Of a stretch of 52,985 bases of DNA, positions 22,007-32,700 are shown one piece after another. The stretch is from NCBI GenBank assembly GCA_022376515.1, contig WTXI01000253.1:1-52985 (forward strand), given 5' to 3'. This stretch comes from Lactifluus volemus (Eukaryota > Basidiomycota > Agaricomycetes > Russulales > Russulaceae). The notes below the pieces were generated by a model. That model searched no databases. It had not been told where the DNA came from and saw nothing but the letters and a program-made list of their open reading frames with translations. A program made the translations under genes and the position numbers. Within the stretch, counting starts at the first letter, position 1; each line of letters opens with the position of its first letter.

Positions 22007-23923
22007 AAATCCTGGGGCGCAGAGTCGGTGGAGTCAACCATATCCTTGATAAAGCGTTCCTTGTCGTCGTCAGACAACTTCATAAGTCCGTCCATAAGCT
22101 GGTCGCGGGTGATTTCCTTTCTTTCTTCTTCGACAGCCCGCACTGCGGCAGGGCGCTGTGCAGGCTTGCTGTCCTTGTGCTGGCCCTTTTTCTTCTCAGG
22201 GCATGAGCTACTCATGTGGCCCTGCCGGCGGCAGAAGAAACATCGTCCTTCCGCGCGTAGCTTCTTTTTTTCTTCAGGGGTAGGCCCCCCTGTGCGAATG
22301 GCGTCCACGTCCATGGCGTCTGAGGGCCGTGGCTTCGCTTGTCTGCCTGGCTGGTACCTCCCCAAGGCCGCAGCAAGGCGTCGGCGGAAGTCCTGGCCTG
22401 GCCTGTCTCCAGAGGTGGCTCTGGCTTCGATCCACCTCCCTTGGCGCCTCAGGGCCGCTGCCTGCCATCCCGCTAGAGTGTCAGGCAAGGTGGGTTCAAA
22501 ATCAATGATCTTTTCGCGGAGGGCTCGCTTCAGCCCATCCTTGAACCGAAGGAGGGTTCCTTGCTCGTTTGGACCCCACTTGGCGAGAGCGATTAGTGTG
22601 TTGAAGTCATTGATGTACGTTTTGAGGTCCTCCCCCTGCATCTCCAGGGTGAGCAGTCTTCCCAACGCCTCCTCTCTGGCCACAGTGTTTTCGAACTGTG
22701 CCCTGAATGCGTTGTCGAAGTTCGTCCAAACCATTTCATCGTTGGGATCAGTGGCTAGGAGGTGGTGTGGATGCTGTCGCCACATCGCCACTCCATTCAT
22801 GAGAGGCTGGATGATTCCATCAACCCACTGGTCAACTGCCTTGCCTCGGATCCTTCCTATACAGGTGAGGACCCGCAGATAAGGGTTGCTTATGGAGGGG
22901 TGGTCCCGGTTCATTTCCCAAAAGACTGAGAAGGCGCGGCGGAAACGTGCGAGGTCGTCACGATCCCCATTGAAAATTTCAGGGATCGTGCCATAGAGGG
23001 CTGAAGACTGGTGTGGTGACCACCTGCTGCTTGTCCTCCGGAGGGGGAGCTCCTCCTCCGCCTCCTCCCCCGCCTCCACCTCCACTGCCGCCTCCACCGC
23101 CTCCACCACCGCCTCCACTTCCTCCCGGCTGTGCCCCAGCCGGAGGTCCTCCTCCAGGTTGCCCAGAGGAGCTGAATCCTGTGATGCCTGCTAGTGCTGT
23201 TGGTGCGGTAATGGCAGTGCTGACTGCAGCAGACCTGATGAACGCACTACCACTAGGCACACTAGGATGAGGTTGTGGAGAGGGGGAGAGGGCGGCTGGA
23301 AACATGGTGGGATCCACCAACATTCCACTGGTTGGGTCTGTCACCATTGACACACTGACGTCGGAGTATGGTGAGTCCATTTGTTTTTGTACTGGGGGCA
23401 CTTGCAACGTCGAGGTTGGTTCAAGCTGCTGATGAATTCCTGGGGGAACACTGGTTAAAGGGAGTTGTGCGGCTTGATAGACCGGTTCAAATAACTGTCC
23501 ACTAGGTGAAAGTGCTTCGGGTCGCTCTGGGGTACTTCCAGATCCTGAGCCTGCTGGTGTCAAGGACAGCGCGTGTACTGGATAGTCTGGGTGCTGTGGA
23601 TCACTTGGTTTCCACCAGCCGAGTTCAAATCGTGTAATGTCGTCGTCTGTGATGTATCTCCCTATCTCTGTCGCGTAGGTCTGTTGTTTATCAAACCACT
23701 CGACGTGATACCACTTCTGGTTGATAAACTCGATGGGTCCGTGTGGATCTCCTTTGTCAAAAGCCCAATAGGCACTTTGCTTGGGGTTTTCTTGACGTTC
23801 TATCCAAAAGGCGTGCCCAACTACGTGGTCTGGGAGGTCTGGTGCGTCTCTGGTTTCGACTCTGCTGAGCTTCCCCTTCTCTGAGGTCCAACCAACAGTT
23901 ATGGAAGCCGTTTTGTCGATCAA
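22003..23923 (-). CDS. Ty3 Gag (two overlapping frames)
   Basis: The second frame (about 22980 to 22003) is a retrotransposon Gag: IPEIFNGDRDDLARFRRAF, then KTYINDFNTLIALAKW and RFKDGLKRALREKI in the capsid part, and the zinc knuckle CFFCRRQGHMSSSC (CX2CX4HX4C) near the C-terminus. It ends at TGA 22005-22003. The first frame (23923 to 22979) starts MIDKTASITVGW and holds a conserved-looking N-domain, a Pro/Ser linker and a run of Gly (about 23040-23130). It overlaps the capsid frame by 140 bp and would join it by skipping one base near 22990-23030. Both frames together probably encode one protein. The start is the first ATG about 190 bp after the 5' LTR. Confidence 0.85.
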
Positions 23924-24097
23924 TCGCCCACTCTTCGCAAGAGGAGCGGTCTCAGTAGCCTATAAGTTGTTCACTCTAGCAAGAGGAACGAAAAATTTCT
24001 GTGCACTCTGGCACACACTTTCTCGGCCTGAAAAGAAAGTGGGCAACGGTTTGGTTCGTTCGGGGTACACTTCTTTTGACGAAGAAGTGAGGGGAAG

Positions 24098-24108
24098 AGC
24101 TTCAGCTT
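24098..24108 (-). other. Primer-binding site, self-priming type
   Basis: Two bases after the 5' LTR (minus orientation) lies AAGCTGAAGCT. It is perfectly complementary over 11 nt to AGCTTCAGCTT inside the LTR (24681-24691), which would be the mRNA 5' end. There is no match to a tRNA 3' end (no TGG start). This is the arrangement of the Tf1 family of self-primed elements. Confidence 0.75.
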
Positions 24109-24109
24109 A

Positions 24110-25044
24110 TGTCACGGTTCGCAGGGACCGTGGCTCGAAGTGAGCTTCGTTCAGGTTGGCTATTTGCTGTGGCGAGTCGGACAAGACTAGCAACACCAAA
24201 TAGTCGATTCTAGACGCGCAGGCAAGGTCCAACAAGGAGTAGACTTGACTGTGCGAACTCTTGGGGCTCGTATCGCGTGAGGCGGTTAATACGGGCCGGC
24301 GCACGCGATGGTCGGAGTTACCGTTCCTAAAGAGGATAGACGGTGGCAGATGGATGAATGACGATGTGTGGGTTCAACCGCAACACGGGCGCGAGTGTTC
24401 TTAGAGGGGAAGTGATGCTTCACCACTATGGACACTCGTGAGAGGTTGAACTAAGGTTCGAGGGCGGACGCGGGGTGAGAAGTGGGGACTACTTCTCACA
24501 GCGCGTTCGTATTAGGGTTCAGGCGTCTGGGGACTTGTTACACAGAAATGGAACAAGTTCACAGATGTCTGATCGTGGCGCGAAGTACCTAGATCAAGGT
24601 ACGAAGAGGGGATTCACAAGAAGAGAGGAGAAGATGCGATGCGAGTGTGAGCAGGGAACAATGAACTGCGATTCTAGACGAAGCTGAAGCTGGGGCTTTA
24701 GCTTGTCTACAGGGCCCTATTTATGCGTACAGAGGGCCAGCCAACTATCCTACAAAGGTCACAGTACAGTAGCGAAGTCAAGACTATTGACTAAGGACCT
24801 GAGTCAGTTCTGATGACTCAAGAACTGACTCAGTGCGTCTGACTCAAGATCTGAGTCAAGAACGCTGACTCAAGATTTGAGTCATGATCCCTGAGTCAAA
24901 TACACGTCCAAAACGGCGACGCACAGCCCCTAGAAGCGGAACAGAAGGGGCTGGCCAAGGAAAGGGGTCCTAGGTCACAACACAAGTCGAAAATCAGACG
25001 GAAAATAGTAAGAAATGGGCCGGGCGGCCCGCATAACCGTAACA
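24110..25044 (-). repeat. Ty3 element 5' LTR (935 bp), with promoter
   Basis: Same termini as the left LTR. On the minus strand a TATA-like ATAAATA (plus 24718-24724) lies 32 nt upstream of 24691, where the 11-nt self-priming sequence begins, so transcription probably starts at about 24691. A cluster of TGACTCA/TGAGTCA motifs (24783-24900) upstream of the TATA box could be bZIP (AP-1/Gcn4-like) sites; that is inference. Confidence 0.9.
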
Positions 25045-25049
25045 GGCTC

Positions 25050-25572
25050 AGTGGCCAGATCGGGAGTCTGCCTGACTAACTACCCTCAGGCCAAAGCCCA
25101 GGGTGCCGGGTGACCTGTCCAGTGCTAGGCACATGGTCGGCTTGTTACCTTGCTTGCAAGGTATTCTGTAGGAGTCGAAAGTCGCCTTCTTACTAATCCG
25201 GTTAGTAATCCTCTTCACGTGGTCTTTTTCCCTATATTGGCCATCCGTTCTGCTTTTTCTGGTCTTCCATCCCTTTTTCCGCTTGTTCACCTACTTAATC
25301 TGTACATCCCGCGACATAGAAAACATTTGTTCATGCTTGTAACAAGTATGTTATTCACACGCTCTGATTCGTTCCCATGCATCGGGGATTGTCGGGGAGC
25401 GAAATTCGGAACCTGCGTTCTCGCACCCGCTAGCCTTCACTTGCACATATCTCCTCGTCCCACAATTCCTGGATATTGACATCAACATTACAATCTTCTT
25501 GAAGAGGTGTAATCTGTGACACGTCGGAAGTGCGTTAGGGCGTCCAGGTCCGGACACAAAACTCTATGCCAT
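25050..25572. other. Sequence right of the Ty3 element; probable 3' region of the cyclophilin-40 fragment
   Basis: No open frame of note. The part next to 25573 follows the cyclophilin-40 stop codon and may be its native 3' untranslated region, so genomic rather than transposon sequence. Confidence 0.35.
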
Positions 25573-26397
25573 CTAGCCAAAAAAATTCTTGTAAGCCTCC
25601 TTTTCCTTTTCTCGCTGAGACTTTTTGTGCTGTCGGAGATGCTCGAGCTCTGCAGCGATTGATTTGTCTTCCTTTGCTAGCAAAAACGCTTCGAGGAATG
25701 CCCCCTCCGCCGCTTCGCCTTCCTTGAGCGTGAGTTGAGCAAGGCCCTGTCGATACAATGCTTTCGCTGCAAAGTGTGACACACAGGTCATAGTAAGCAT
25801 CTTCAAAACGTGCACCTTCAAGAAAAAAAAAAAGCAGTACATACCGTGATCGGAGTCGCTGAGCTTCAGTAGACCGAGCATGGTAGACGTCGCGCTGAAC
25901 GCGATGCAGGCGCCCGCGGTGCCAACAGGTTCCTTGAACGCTGCGGGAGCCGAGTTGAGGAACAAGGGCGTGCGGAGGGTATTAAATTCTTCCACCAGCT
26001 CCGGCGAGGCGTCGTCCGGCAAGACAGGGTGCACGTCGAGGTAGCGCAACGCCTTTTGCCACTTGGCGAGGGCGTCGGCAGCAGTGCCCTCCTTCCAGCG
26101 TGCGGTGCCAAGCTCACGCAGCATGCATGCAGCCTCGAACGCGACGGCTGGGTTTTGCGTGTCTCGGGTGTCGTCTTCGGGGTAGTCTTCGTACAGGTCG
26201 CTGTCGGATGCCATGGGCTGTTGCTCCGAGAAGGAGGAGTCGGAGGGCGAGAGTTCGCCACGGTCCACGATTATGATAGGCTCTGTGGGGACATCGCCCG
26301 GATTCGTGGCGTGATTCTCGATTCGGTGAACTTTTTTGTGTGAAAAAAAAAAGGATTCATTCAGCAATATCGTTTGAGTCATTCCGCTTTCACACAA
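25573..26397 (-). pseudogene. Cyclophilin 40 (Cpr6/PPID-type) fragment: TPR half without the isomerase domain
   Basis: Cyp40 is an Hsp90 co-chaperone with an N-terminal peptidyl-prolyl isomerase domain and a C-terminal TPR domain. Here only the end of the isomerase domain (KVHRIENHATNPGDVPTEP), the linker (DLYEDYPEDD) and the TPR region (MLRELGTARWKEGTAADALA, RYLDVHPVLPDD, AKALYRQGLAQLTLKEGEA, ending EKEAYKNFFG) are present. A 78-bp intron (25767-25844, GTATGT...TTGCAG) joins DH to AKALYRQ correctly, and a second 3' splice site may lie near 26339. About 150 residues of isomerase are absent, and 26400-27290 does not encode them. Retained introns argue against a retrocopy. It lies inside the transposon block, so it is probably a captured or stranded genomic fragment. 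The C-terminal end appears intact. Confidence 0.75.
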
Positions 26398-27289
26398 CCA
26401 GATTTTTGAGAACCTTCAGCTCTGATGACGCTGAGATAAGCACAGAGAATGCGACTTCATCCCAACCACTACAGTACCTCCTTGGGGCAGTGCCTGCCCC
26501 TCCACCGTTCAAACTTTCAAAGGCCGGATGCGGACTTTGCTGCAGGGACAACGTCACGGTTGCAGGAAAAAGGAGTTTGTGAGGGTCAAGGTAATGTTAT
26601 TTCATCATCGGATGGGCACTCCCATCCTCAAGTTGCTGACATCTGCTATTTTAGAAGTACTAACAACAACTGTTCCCTGCTGCGTTATGTCTGAAATTAT
26701 CGATATTGAACATGCGCGCCGGTCTGAAATTACCGATATCGAACATTCCCGCCTCGCTGAGGCCGAAAGATTTTTTCGGCACTATTACCCATTATTTTAT
26801 ATCGCAATGCCTCCCCTTTATGCAGGCACCAGTCTGCTTCGAAAAGGGAGGGGACATCTCACTGTGAACCATCTATTACGCGCAACGTGGCTTGGTGGAG
26901 CGGCTGGTAGGCACCCCTGAATGACCTTATGGCCAATTCATATCTCACACGCACATAGGTATTGTCAGTGGCGGAGCAATCGAGTATATCAGGTCCAAAG
27001 AGCTGGACAGTTGAAAATCTCATGCGTGTTGGGATTACTGTGCGGAGCGGGGATATTAGGGATGCTACAAGGCAGATGGAGAGAATCAATGCAAGATCTG
27101 GAAAAAGGGATTGACCTGCACCGCTTCATGCAAATTCAAGCAAGGTCGAGGCCGACGCTGTCGGCGCTTCTAGTTTTTCAATCCATTCCCAGTCTTATGT
27201 AACCCTTATCCACCCCTCAGGGCAGTCCCTTGCAGGCCGAGAAACCCATAGCCCTGGCCAGGTGGGTAACCCATTGGGGTAAGTGGAGT
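26398..27289. other. Transposon-block sequence, no gene recognised
   Basis: A plus-strand open segment at 26528-26920 contains a short internal duplication (SEIIDIEHARR/SEITDIEHSR; DNA about 26692-26750). I do not recognise it. A weak A-box-like GTGGCTTGGTGGAG lies at about 26887, without a B-box. Confidence 0.3.
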
Positions 27290-27416
27290 GGGCCGACTTT
27301 TTGCCAAAGCAGGGGATCGAACCCGCAGCCCCCAGATGCCACCTGGAAGCCTCACCCGTCACCCCAGAAGGTAGGTGTCTCCACTGGGGGTTGGACAGCT
27401 ACGCCATCTGCCCCCC
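27290..27416 (-). mobile_element. tRNA-derived SINE head (minus orientation)
   Basis: On the minus strand, from 27416, the sequence reads GGCAGATGGCGTAGCTGTCC, which resembles a tRNA acceptor and D-arm. It contains an A-box (TGGCGTAGCTGT). A perfect B-box, GGTTCGATCCC, follows about 83 nt later near 27315. Spacing is longer than in a functional class I tRNA and the T-stem does not pair fully, so it is a SINE promoter rather than a tRNA gene. Its 5' end abuts the 11-bp repeat at 27417. Confidence 0.5.
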
Positions 27417-27427
27417 GTTTTCAGGGG

Positions 27428-27835
27428 GTTGGTTTTCTTCCGGGGTTTTGGGGGGTTTCACTTGGTATGTACAGTAGGTGCCCCAGGCTTGGGGTTTCTG
27501 GTTTTTGGTTCGGGCTCGAGGTCCCCCTTCAGGGTGTTTATTCTCATGTTTTCAGTTACACTGTTACAGTAGTTACTATGGGCATTATTCTCCTATTGGG
27601 GAGTGTCTGCGGGTCATGCAGTTTTCCAGAGTGATATTCTCCATGGGGGTATAATCTGGTTTCTGTGTTTTCTATGTGTCTGCACTCATGCGAGGTTCTG
27701 GAGTGTCATCTCCTTTGGGGGGGGCAGTTGGTATGTCTGAGAGAGATAGTTTGTTGTCTCAACCTTCTCTACACTTCTTAGAGTGAGAGGTGTACCCGGC
27801 CATGGTCGTGGTTCAGGTACAAGGTCCCCACGGAG
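27428..27835. other. Right end of the transposon block
   Basis: G/T-rich on the plus strand with no gene. It is presumably the 5' end of the outer LINE insertion, ending next to the 15-bp duplication at 27836. Confidence 0.4.
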
Positions 27836-27850
27836 GGAGGCGGCCCAATC
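27836..27850. repeat. Right 15-bp target-site duplication of the transposon block
   Basis: GGAGGCGGCCCAATC, identical to 10877-10891. The sequence beyond (GAATACGAATCA...) is collinear with 47305 onward in unit 3. Confidence 0.9.
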
Positions 27851-27924
27851 GAATACGAATCACCCGGCCAGAGGCGGTCCGCGCGGGAAGTTCGTCACGA
27901 ATAGATCTATCGGCCGATCCGGGT

Positions 27925-28928
27925 CTACATATCCTCGCTCAGATAGACCAATCGAAAGCCGCATGCGTTGAACGGTCGTGGTTCGCTGGATCCTGTTCCG
28001 CCGGCCCGCTCGACCAAACTAGCATGGCCTTTAAGGAACGAGATGAACACGGGCAGCGAGATTACTGCGTCGGACATGGCAAGCGGCATAACGCTCCGTC
28101 TTATCAAACGAGTACATCTCTTCTTTTGTGCACGAGTCGATCGAGAAGCCCGACGAGGATGAGGTGTACCCGTCTTCGTCTCGCGCTACGGGGTAGTGGA
28201 GAGGCGCCCACACGGACACCTGCAGTGTCGTAAAATACTCCTTGATGACGCGTAATATGTGCTTGTTCTCCCCTGCAGGCTACACAAATAAACCATCCGT
28301 GGTTACGTGAGCGAGTCGATCAACTTATGCGCTGATACGTACATAGTCGATGTTTTCGTAGATGGCGAGGCAAGTCAAGTTTGGGGCATTATCGGCAAAC
28401 GCCCGGAGGACACGCGATGTCGACGGATACTGTACTCAGTCAGGGTTTTTGACGCGTAAGCGTCAAGCACTTGAGGTTCGGACTGACGCCGCGTAGAGAT
28501 TGCGCCGTGAGCGTCACTAAACCGCATATTGTACCAGAGCACCATTTCTCCCACCCCTCGTAACACGCGAGGATGTCTGGCAAGATGCGCCAGTAATACC
28601 AGCCCATCAGGGTCGCGTCCGAGGTGCCGAGGCGCATTCGGTCGTCATCCGAATAGCCACCGTGTTCGAACGTGGCAAGTTGAGGCTGCTTAGCGAGCCA
28701 TTGAGAAAGCAGTTCTGCCCATGTGAAGACACATGCAAGACGCTCCAGCTTGAACAGACAGTCGCAGAGTATCCGGACGGAGTTGTGGTCACCACCGGCC
28801 ATGGGCGCTCGCCCTTGACGATTGTGTAATGGAGGGAGAAAGCGGGTCTGACCAGAGAGGGGGGTTAGGGTTAGCATGAAGGAGGCATCCACGTGTCCGG
28901 ACTTCCTGCCAGTGCGCCGATACCACAA
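27925..28928 (-). CDS. Conserved hypothetical protein, copy in unit 1 (possibly F-box/LRR-like)
   Basis: On the minus strand a first open part (28928-28440) contains VRILCDCLFKLERLACVFTW, AELLSQWLAKQPQLATFEHG and LPDILACYEGW. A second part (28230-27925) has NKHILRVIKEHFTTLQVSVW-type sequence followed by an acidic, Ser-rich stretch and ends in a Lys/Gly region. The two are separated by about 200 bp that must hold at least one intron. The alternation of short Leu-rich strands and helices resembles basidiomycete F-box/LRR-like proteins, but no F-box is visible, so that is a guess. A paralogue lies at 47689-48657. Unit 2 lacks it. Confidence 0.45.
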
Positions 28929-29379
28929 TATGGGAGAGACGAGTAAGAGAAATAAAGCATGGGGTGAGTGAGGGAATTGCCTGCAACATGATTGTTGTTC
29001 ATTCGTTGCCTCCCCAGTGCCGTTTCGTAGTTGCCCCGGCGTTCATAGATTTTAATCTATAACCGATAACTAGTATGCGATATGATACTCCTGCATGGGC
29101 GATTCGGACCAGTACACTGGCAAGGAAAAGGAATCACGTAGACTTTTTATATTTCCTGTCGAATATCGCCTGCACTTCGCGTTGCAAGCAAGCCTGAGGT
29201 AGCATCGATGTATGCATGTCACTCTGGTAAACGAAAAATATTTCTAGTCCTTCAACATGGCGTGGGTTCGTTGTCCAGCTTGTTGGGATCTATGCAATTC
29301 TTAACTGACTGAGGGAAACACAGACTTAGAGCGCATCAGAGGGTGTGAAGGACTTGGAGCTCTCCATGTCAGAGGATGA
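28929..29379. other. Intergenic, duplicated
   Basis: Collinear with about 48658-49090 (for example TGCCTCCCCAGTGCCGTTT and ATAACCGATAACTAGTATGC). No gene is seen. It probably includes the promoter of the minus-strand hypothetical gene. Confidence 0.45.
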
Positions 29380-29700
29380 AGACTGACACTGCGTAGGGCA
29401 GTGAACCGGGTTGCGGAGTGGTTGAGTTACACATAGATGGCATGTCAGTGATGCTGGAGTGCGTTGATTATGAGGGAACATTAAGCATTGATAATGTGCA
29501 GATGGGAGGCAACAGGGACACACAGGGTGACACAAGAAAATGTCGGACCTGGACCTGGTAGAAACGCAAATGGTATCCAAAAGAGGATACTAACACGTGA
29601 TTGCATGAGAGCGGCCAAGCCGCAACGTGGATTGACGTCCGTAGAAGAGGTCGTATTTTATAGTACCTTTTTTCGAAAACAACAGTGCATAAAACAGAGT
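29380..29700. repeat. Unit 3' flank repeat, copy 2
   Basis: Homologous to 2260-2623 and 49090-49423. It directly precedes the stop codon side of NLR copy 2. Confidence 0.6.
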
Positions 29701-32700
29701 CTATCCAGATAAACTATGAACATGTACCGTAGTCCAATTCAATCCATGTACAAAGTTTGACAGATCAAGCCAAGTTTCCTGTTTGCCTGCAATCCAGACT
29801 GTGTTAGCTCTATGAAAGTATGACCGGTGAATCTGGGGAATCCATAAGAGAAGTTCACCCTCTTCGCCACACATCCACCCATCACTATTAACCAAAAACT
29901 TGTTCATAAAATCAATCTTATCAGTATCCTCCATTCTGACATTCTTCACACGAACCGTACGATCTTGTGAGGCTGTGGCTCGGATGTGCTGCCCGTCCGA
30001 TGACAGTGCAACATGGTCGGAGTCGACCGATATAGTGAATCCAGGAATTGGGCTTGCTACCTCTCCGAGTCCTGATGGGGCATCCCACATGCGGATCGTG
30101 TGATCTGCTGAGGCTGAGGCGATTTGCTTCCCATCTGGCGAGAACGCAGCACAAAAGACTATATCAGTGTGTCCAATAAATGGGGAAGCTATGACCTCTC
30201 CTGTTGCGACATCCCACAGGCGAATCGTACCATCATTCGAGGTCGAGGCGATACACTGCCCGTTTGGTGAAAATGCAACAGACCAGACTCGGAGGGAGTG
30301 ACCAGTAAACGGGCTCGCTATGACCTCTCCTGTTGTGGTATCCCACACACGAATTGTGTGATCGAACGAGGCCGAAGCAATGTGCTTCCCGTCTGGAGAA
30401 AATGCAACCGATGTAACAAGATCAGTGTGTCCAGTAAACGGGTCTCCTATAACCACTCCTTTTTCAGCATCCCACACACGGATCGTGCAATCACTTGATC
30501 CCGAGGCGATGTGCTGCCCGTCCGGCGAGAATGCCACCGACATGACCCCATCTGTGTGTCCAGTAAACGGGCCCGCTATGACCTCCCCTGTTGCGGCATC
30601 CCACACGCGAACTGTGTGATCACGCGAGGCAGAGGCAACAAGATGCCCATCTGGTGAAAATGCAACACAGTTGACTCCATCTGTATGTCCAGTAAACAGG
30701 CCAGTTACTACCTCTCCCGTTGTAGCATCCCACATGCGAATTGTTTGATCACGCGAGGCCGACGCAATGCGCCGTCCGTCTGGTGAGAATGCAACTGATA
30801 TGGCCCAATCAGTGTGTCCAGTAAATGGGCCCGCGGTGACATCTCCTGTCCTGACATCCCACACACAAAGTGTGTGATCATCTGATGCCGAGGCGATGCG
30901 CTGGCCGTCTGGTGAGAATGCAATCCACCTGACCCAATCGGTGTGTCCAGTAAACGGGCCTGTTATGACCTCCTTGGTTGCGACACCCCACACACGAACT
31001 GTGCGATCGAATGAGGCCGAGGCAAGGCGCTGGCCATCTGGGGAGAATGCAACAGAATACACCTCATCGAGGTGTCCAGAAAACGGGTCTGCTACAGCCT
31101 CTCCAGTTGTGGCATCCCACACGCGAATTGTACAATCTTCTGAGGCCGAAGCGATGAGCTTCCCGTCAGGCGAAAATGCAGCAGAGTGGACGCAATCTGT
31201 GTGGCCAGTAAATGGGCCCGCCATGACCTCTCCTGTTGCGGCATCCCACGCACAAATCGTGCGATCATCCGAGGCTGAAGCGATGCGCTTTCCATCTGGC
31301 GAGAATGCAACAGATCTGGTCGAGTCGGTGTGACCAATAAACGGGCCTGCGACAATGTCCCCTGTCAAGGCATCCCACACGCGAATCGTGCGATCGTCTG
31401 AGGCTGAAGCGATGCGCTGCCCGTCAGATGAGAACGTAACAGATCTGACCGCATTGGTGTGTTCAGTAAAGGGGCCAGCCACGACCCGTCCTGTTCCAAC
31501 ATCCCACACCAGAATGGTGCCATCTCCCGAGCCCGAGGTGATGCGCTGGCCATCTGGCGAGATTGCAACAGACCTGACCCAACTAGTGTGTCCAACGAAT
31601 GGGCCTGATACGACCTCTCCAGTTGCGGTATCCCACACTCGAATCGTACCGTCGACCGAGCCAGATGCGATGCGCAGCCCGTCTGGCGAGAATGCGACAG
31701 AAAGCACCCAATCAGTGTGTCCAGTAAACGGACCCACCACGAGCTCCCCAGTTGTGGCATCCCACACCCGAATCGTGCAATCCCGTGAGCCGGAGGCAAT
31801 CAGCCGCCCATCAGGCGAGAATGCAACAGACTCGACGGATCCGCTATGTGCCGGAATCGTCATTTCCAGTGCTGGCCAATGAGTCAACTGCCCGCGTTCC
31901 AAGGAAAATGTGCGAGGAAATTGGCCAAGGTAATGTTTGACGATGTGGGAAGAATATGGTGCGAATGGCAGCGCAGATATATATGTGTGCGGGGCGCTCC
32001 TGGCGATAGCCATCCCGAAGTACCGCACAAACGAAGACGCATCATTCACAAATGCTAGAAAGTTCTCCATCTCCTTTTGTGAAGGCTGCAGTCATTTTAC
32101 GCAATTATCACTACATGTCATGCTCGATTATACGATGTACATACCTTCGTTTGGTCAGACCGCAACCAGGAATTCAGAGATGATAATGCTGGTGAAGCAA
32201 CGCTGACTTTGCTCTTGATGCTAAGCACTTCCAGCCAAAACAGGAACTTCGTCTCGAACAGGGATCGAAATTTCATGAAGAGGTCTTGCTCGAAGGCAAC
32301 ATGTTCTAAATGATGGTCCCAGAAAACGCAGGCATACGATAATCCAGGTGGAATGTGCTTGGAAATTCGTGATTCAAGGTCTGGAACATCGCTGTTCGCA
32401 ACATATGACGACTCCAGTTCGCACATGTTGAATTTCAGATTGTCCAGCATTAGGCCAACGCACGAATGTGCTAGTTCACGGTGGGAATTCCCAAGGTCCA
32501 CATAAAATTCGTTGCTCTTTCTATTCGTTAGAAAGTCACGGAATGACGTGTGGAGTGGGACGATCGGACGCGTTCGATCAGATGACGCCACGTTACTCAG
32601 CAGTGAGCCGAGGTGGCGGAGCATTTCGATGACTGGGCGAGAATTCTCGGGATCATCAATGGGGGCGTGCCGACGCAGAGCGATTAGGGAATGAAGTGAC

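Larger units (their letters stand above)
16579..25049 (-). mobile_element. Complete Ty3/gypsy chromovirus retrotransposon with 5-bp TSD
   Basis: LTRs lie at 16584-17515 and 24110-25044, both TGTCACGG...CCGTAACA on the plus strand. They are flanked by the direct repeat GGCTC (16579-16583 and 25045-25049). The coding order on the minus strand is gag, protease, reverse transcriptase, RNase H, integrase and chromodomain, then an extra zinc-knuckle ORF before the polypurine tract. The LTRs differ by five single-base indels and no substitution that I could see, so insertion was recent. The coding frame is broken at several places, mostly homopolymer runs. It is the youngest large insertion in the nest. 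Confidence 0.95.
10892..27835 (-). mobile_element. Poly(A)-type (LINE) insertion in minus orientation, now a 17 kb nested transposon block
   Basis: The block begins with T15 (poly(A) on the minus strand), is bounded by a 15-bp target-site duplication, and is absent at the orthologous site in unit 3. The outer element is a non-LTR retrotransposon remnant: its C-terminal coding relic is at 12847-13150 and its 3' region runs to 10907. The rest of the block consists of later insertions: a solo LTR, another poly(A)-ended insertion, a TIR element and a Ty3/gypsy element. After removal of the recognised insertions little of the outer LINE remains, so it was probably 5'-truncated. Confidence 0.75.

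Noticed and set aside
23013..23270. Proline-rich plus-strand frame
   Set aside because: It is the antisense of the glycine run in Gag.
27290..27416. tRNA gene
   Set aside because: A- and B-boxes are about 83 nt apart, the T-stem does not pair properly and there is no acceptor stem partner. A SINE head is the better reading.
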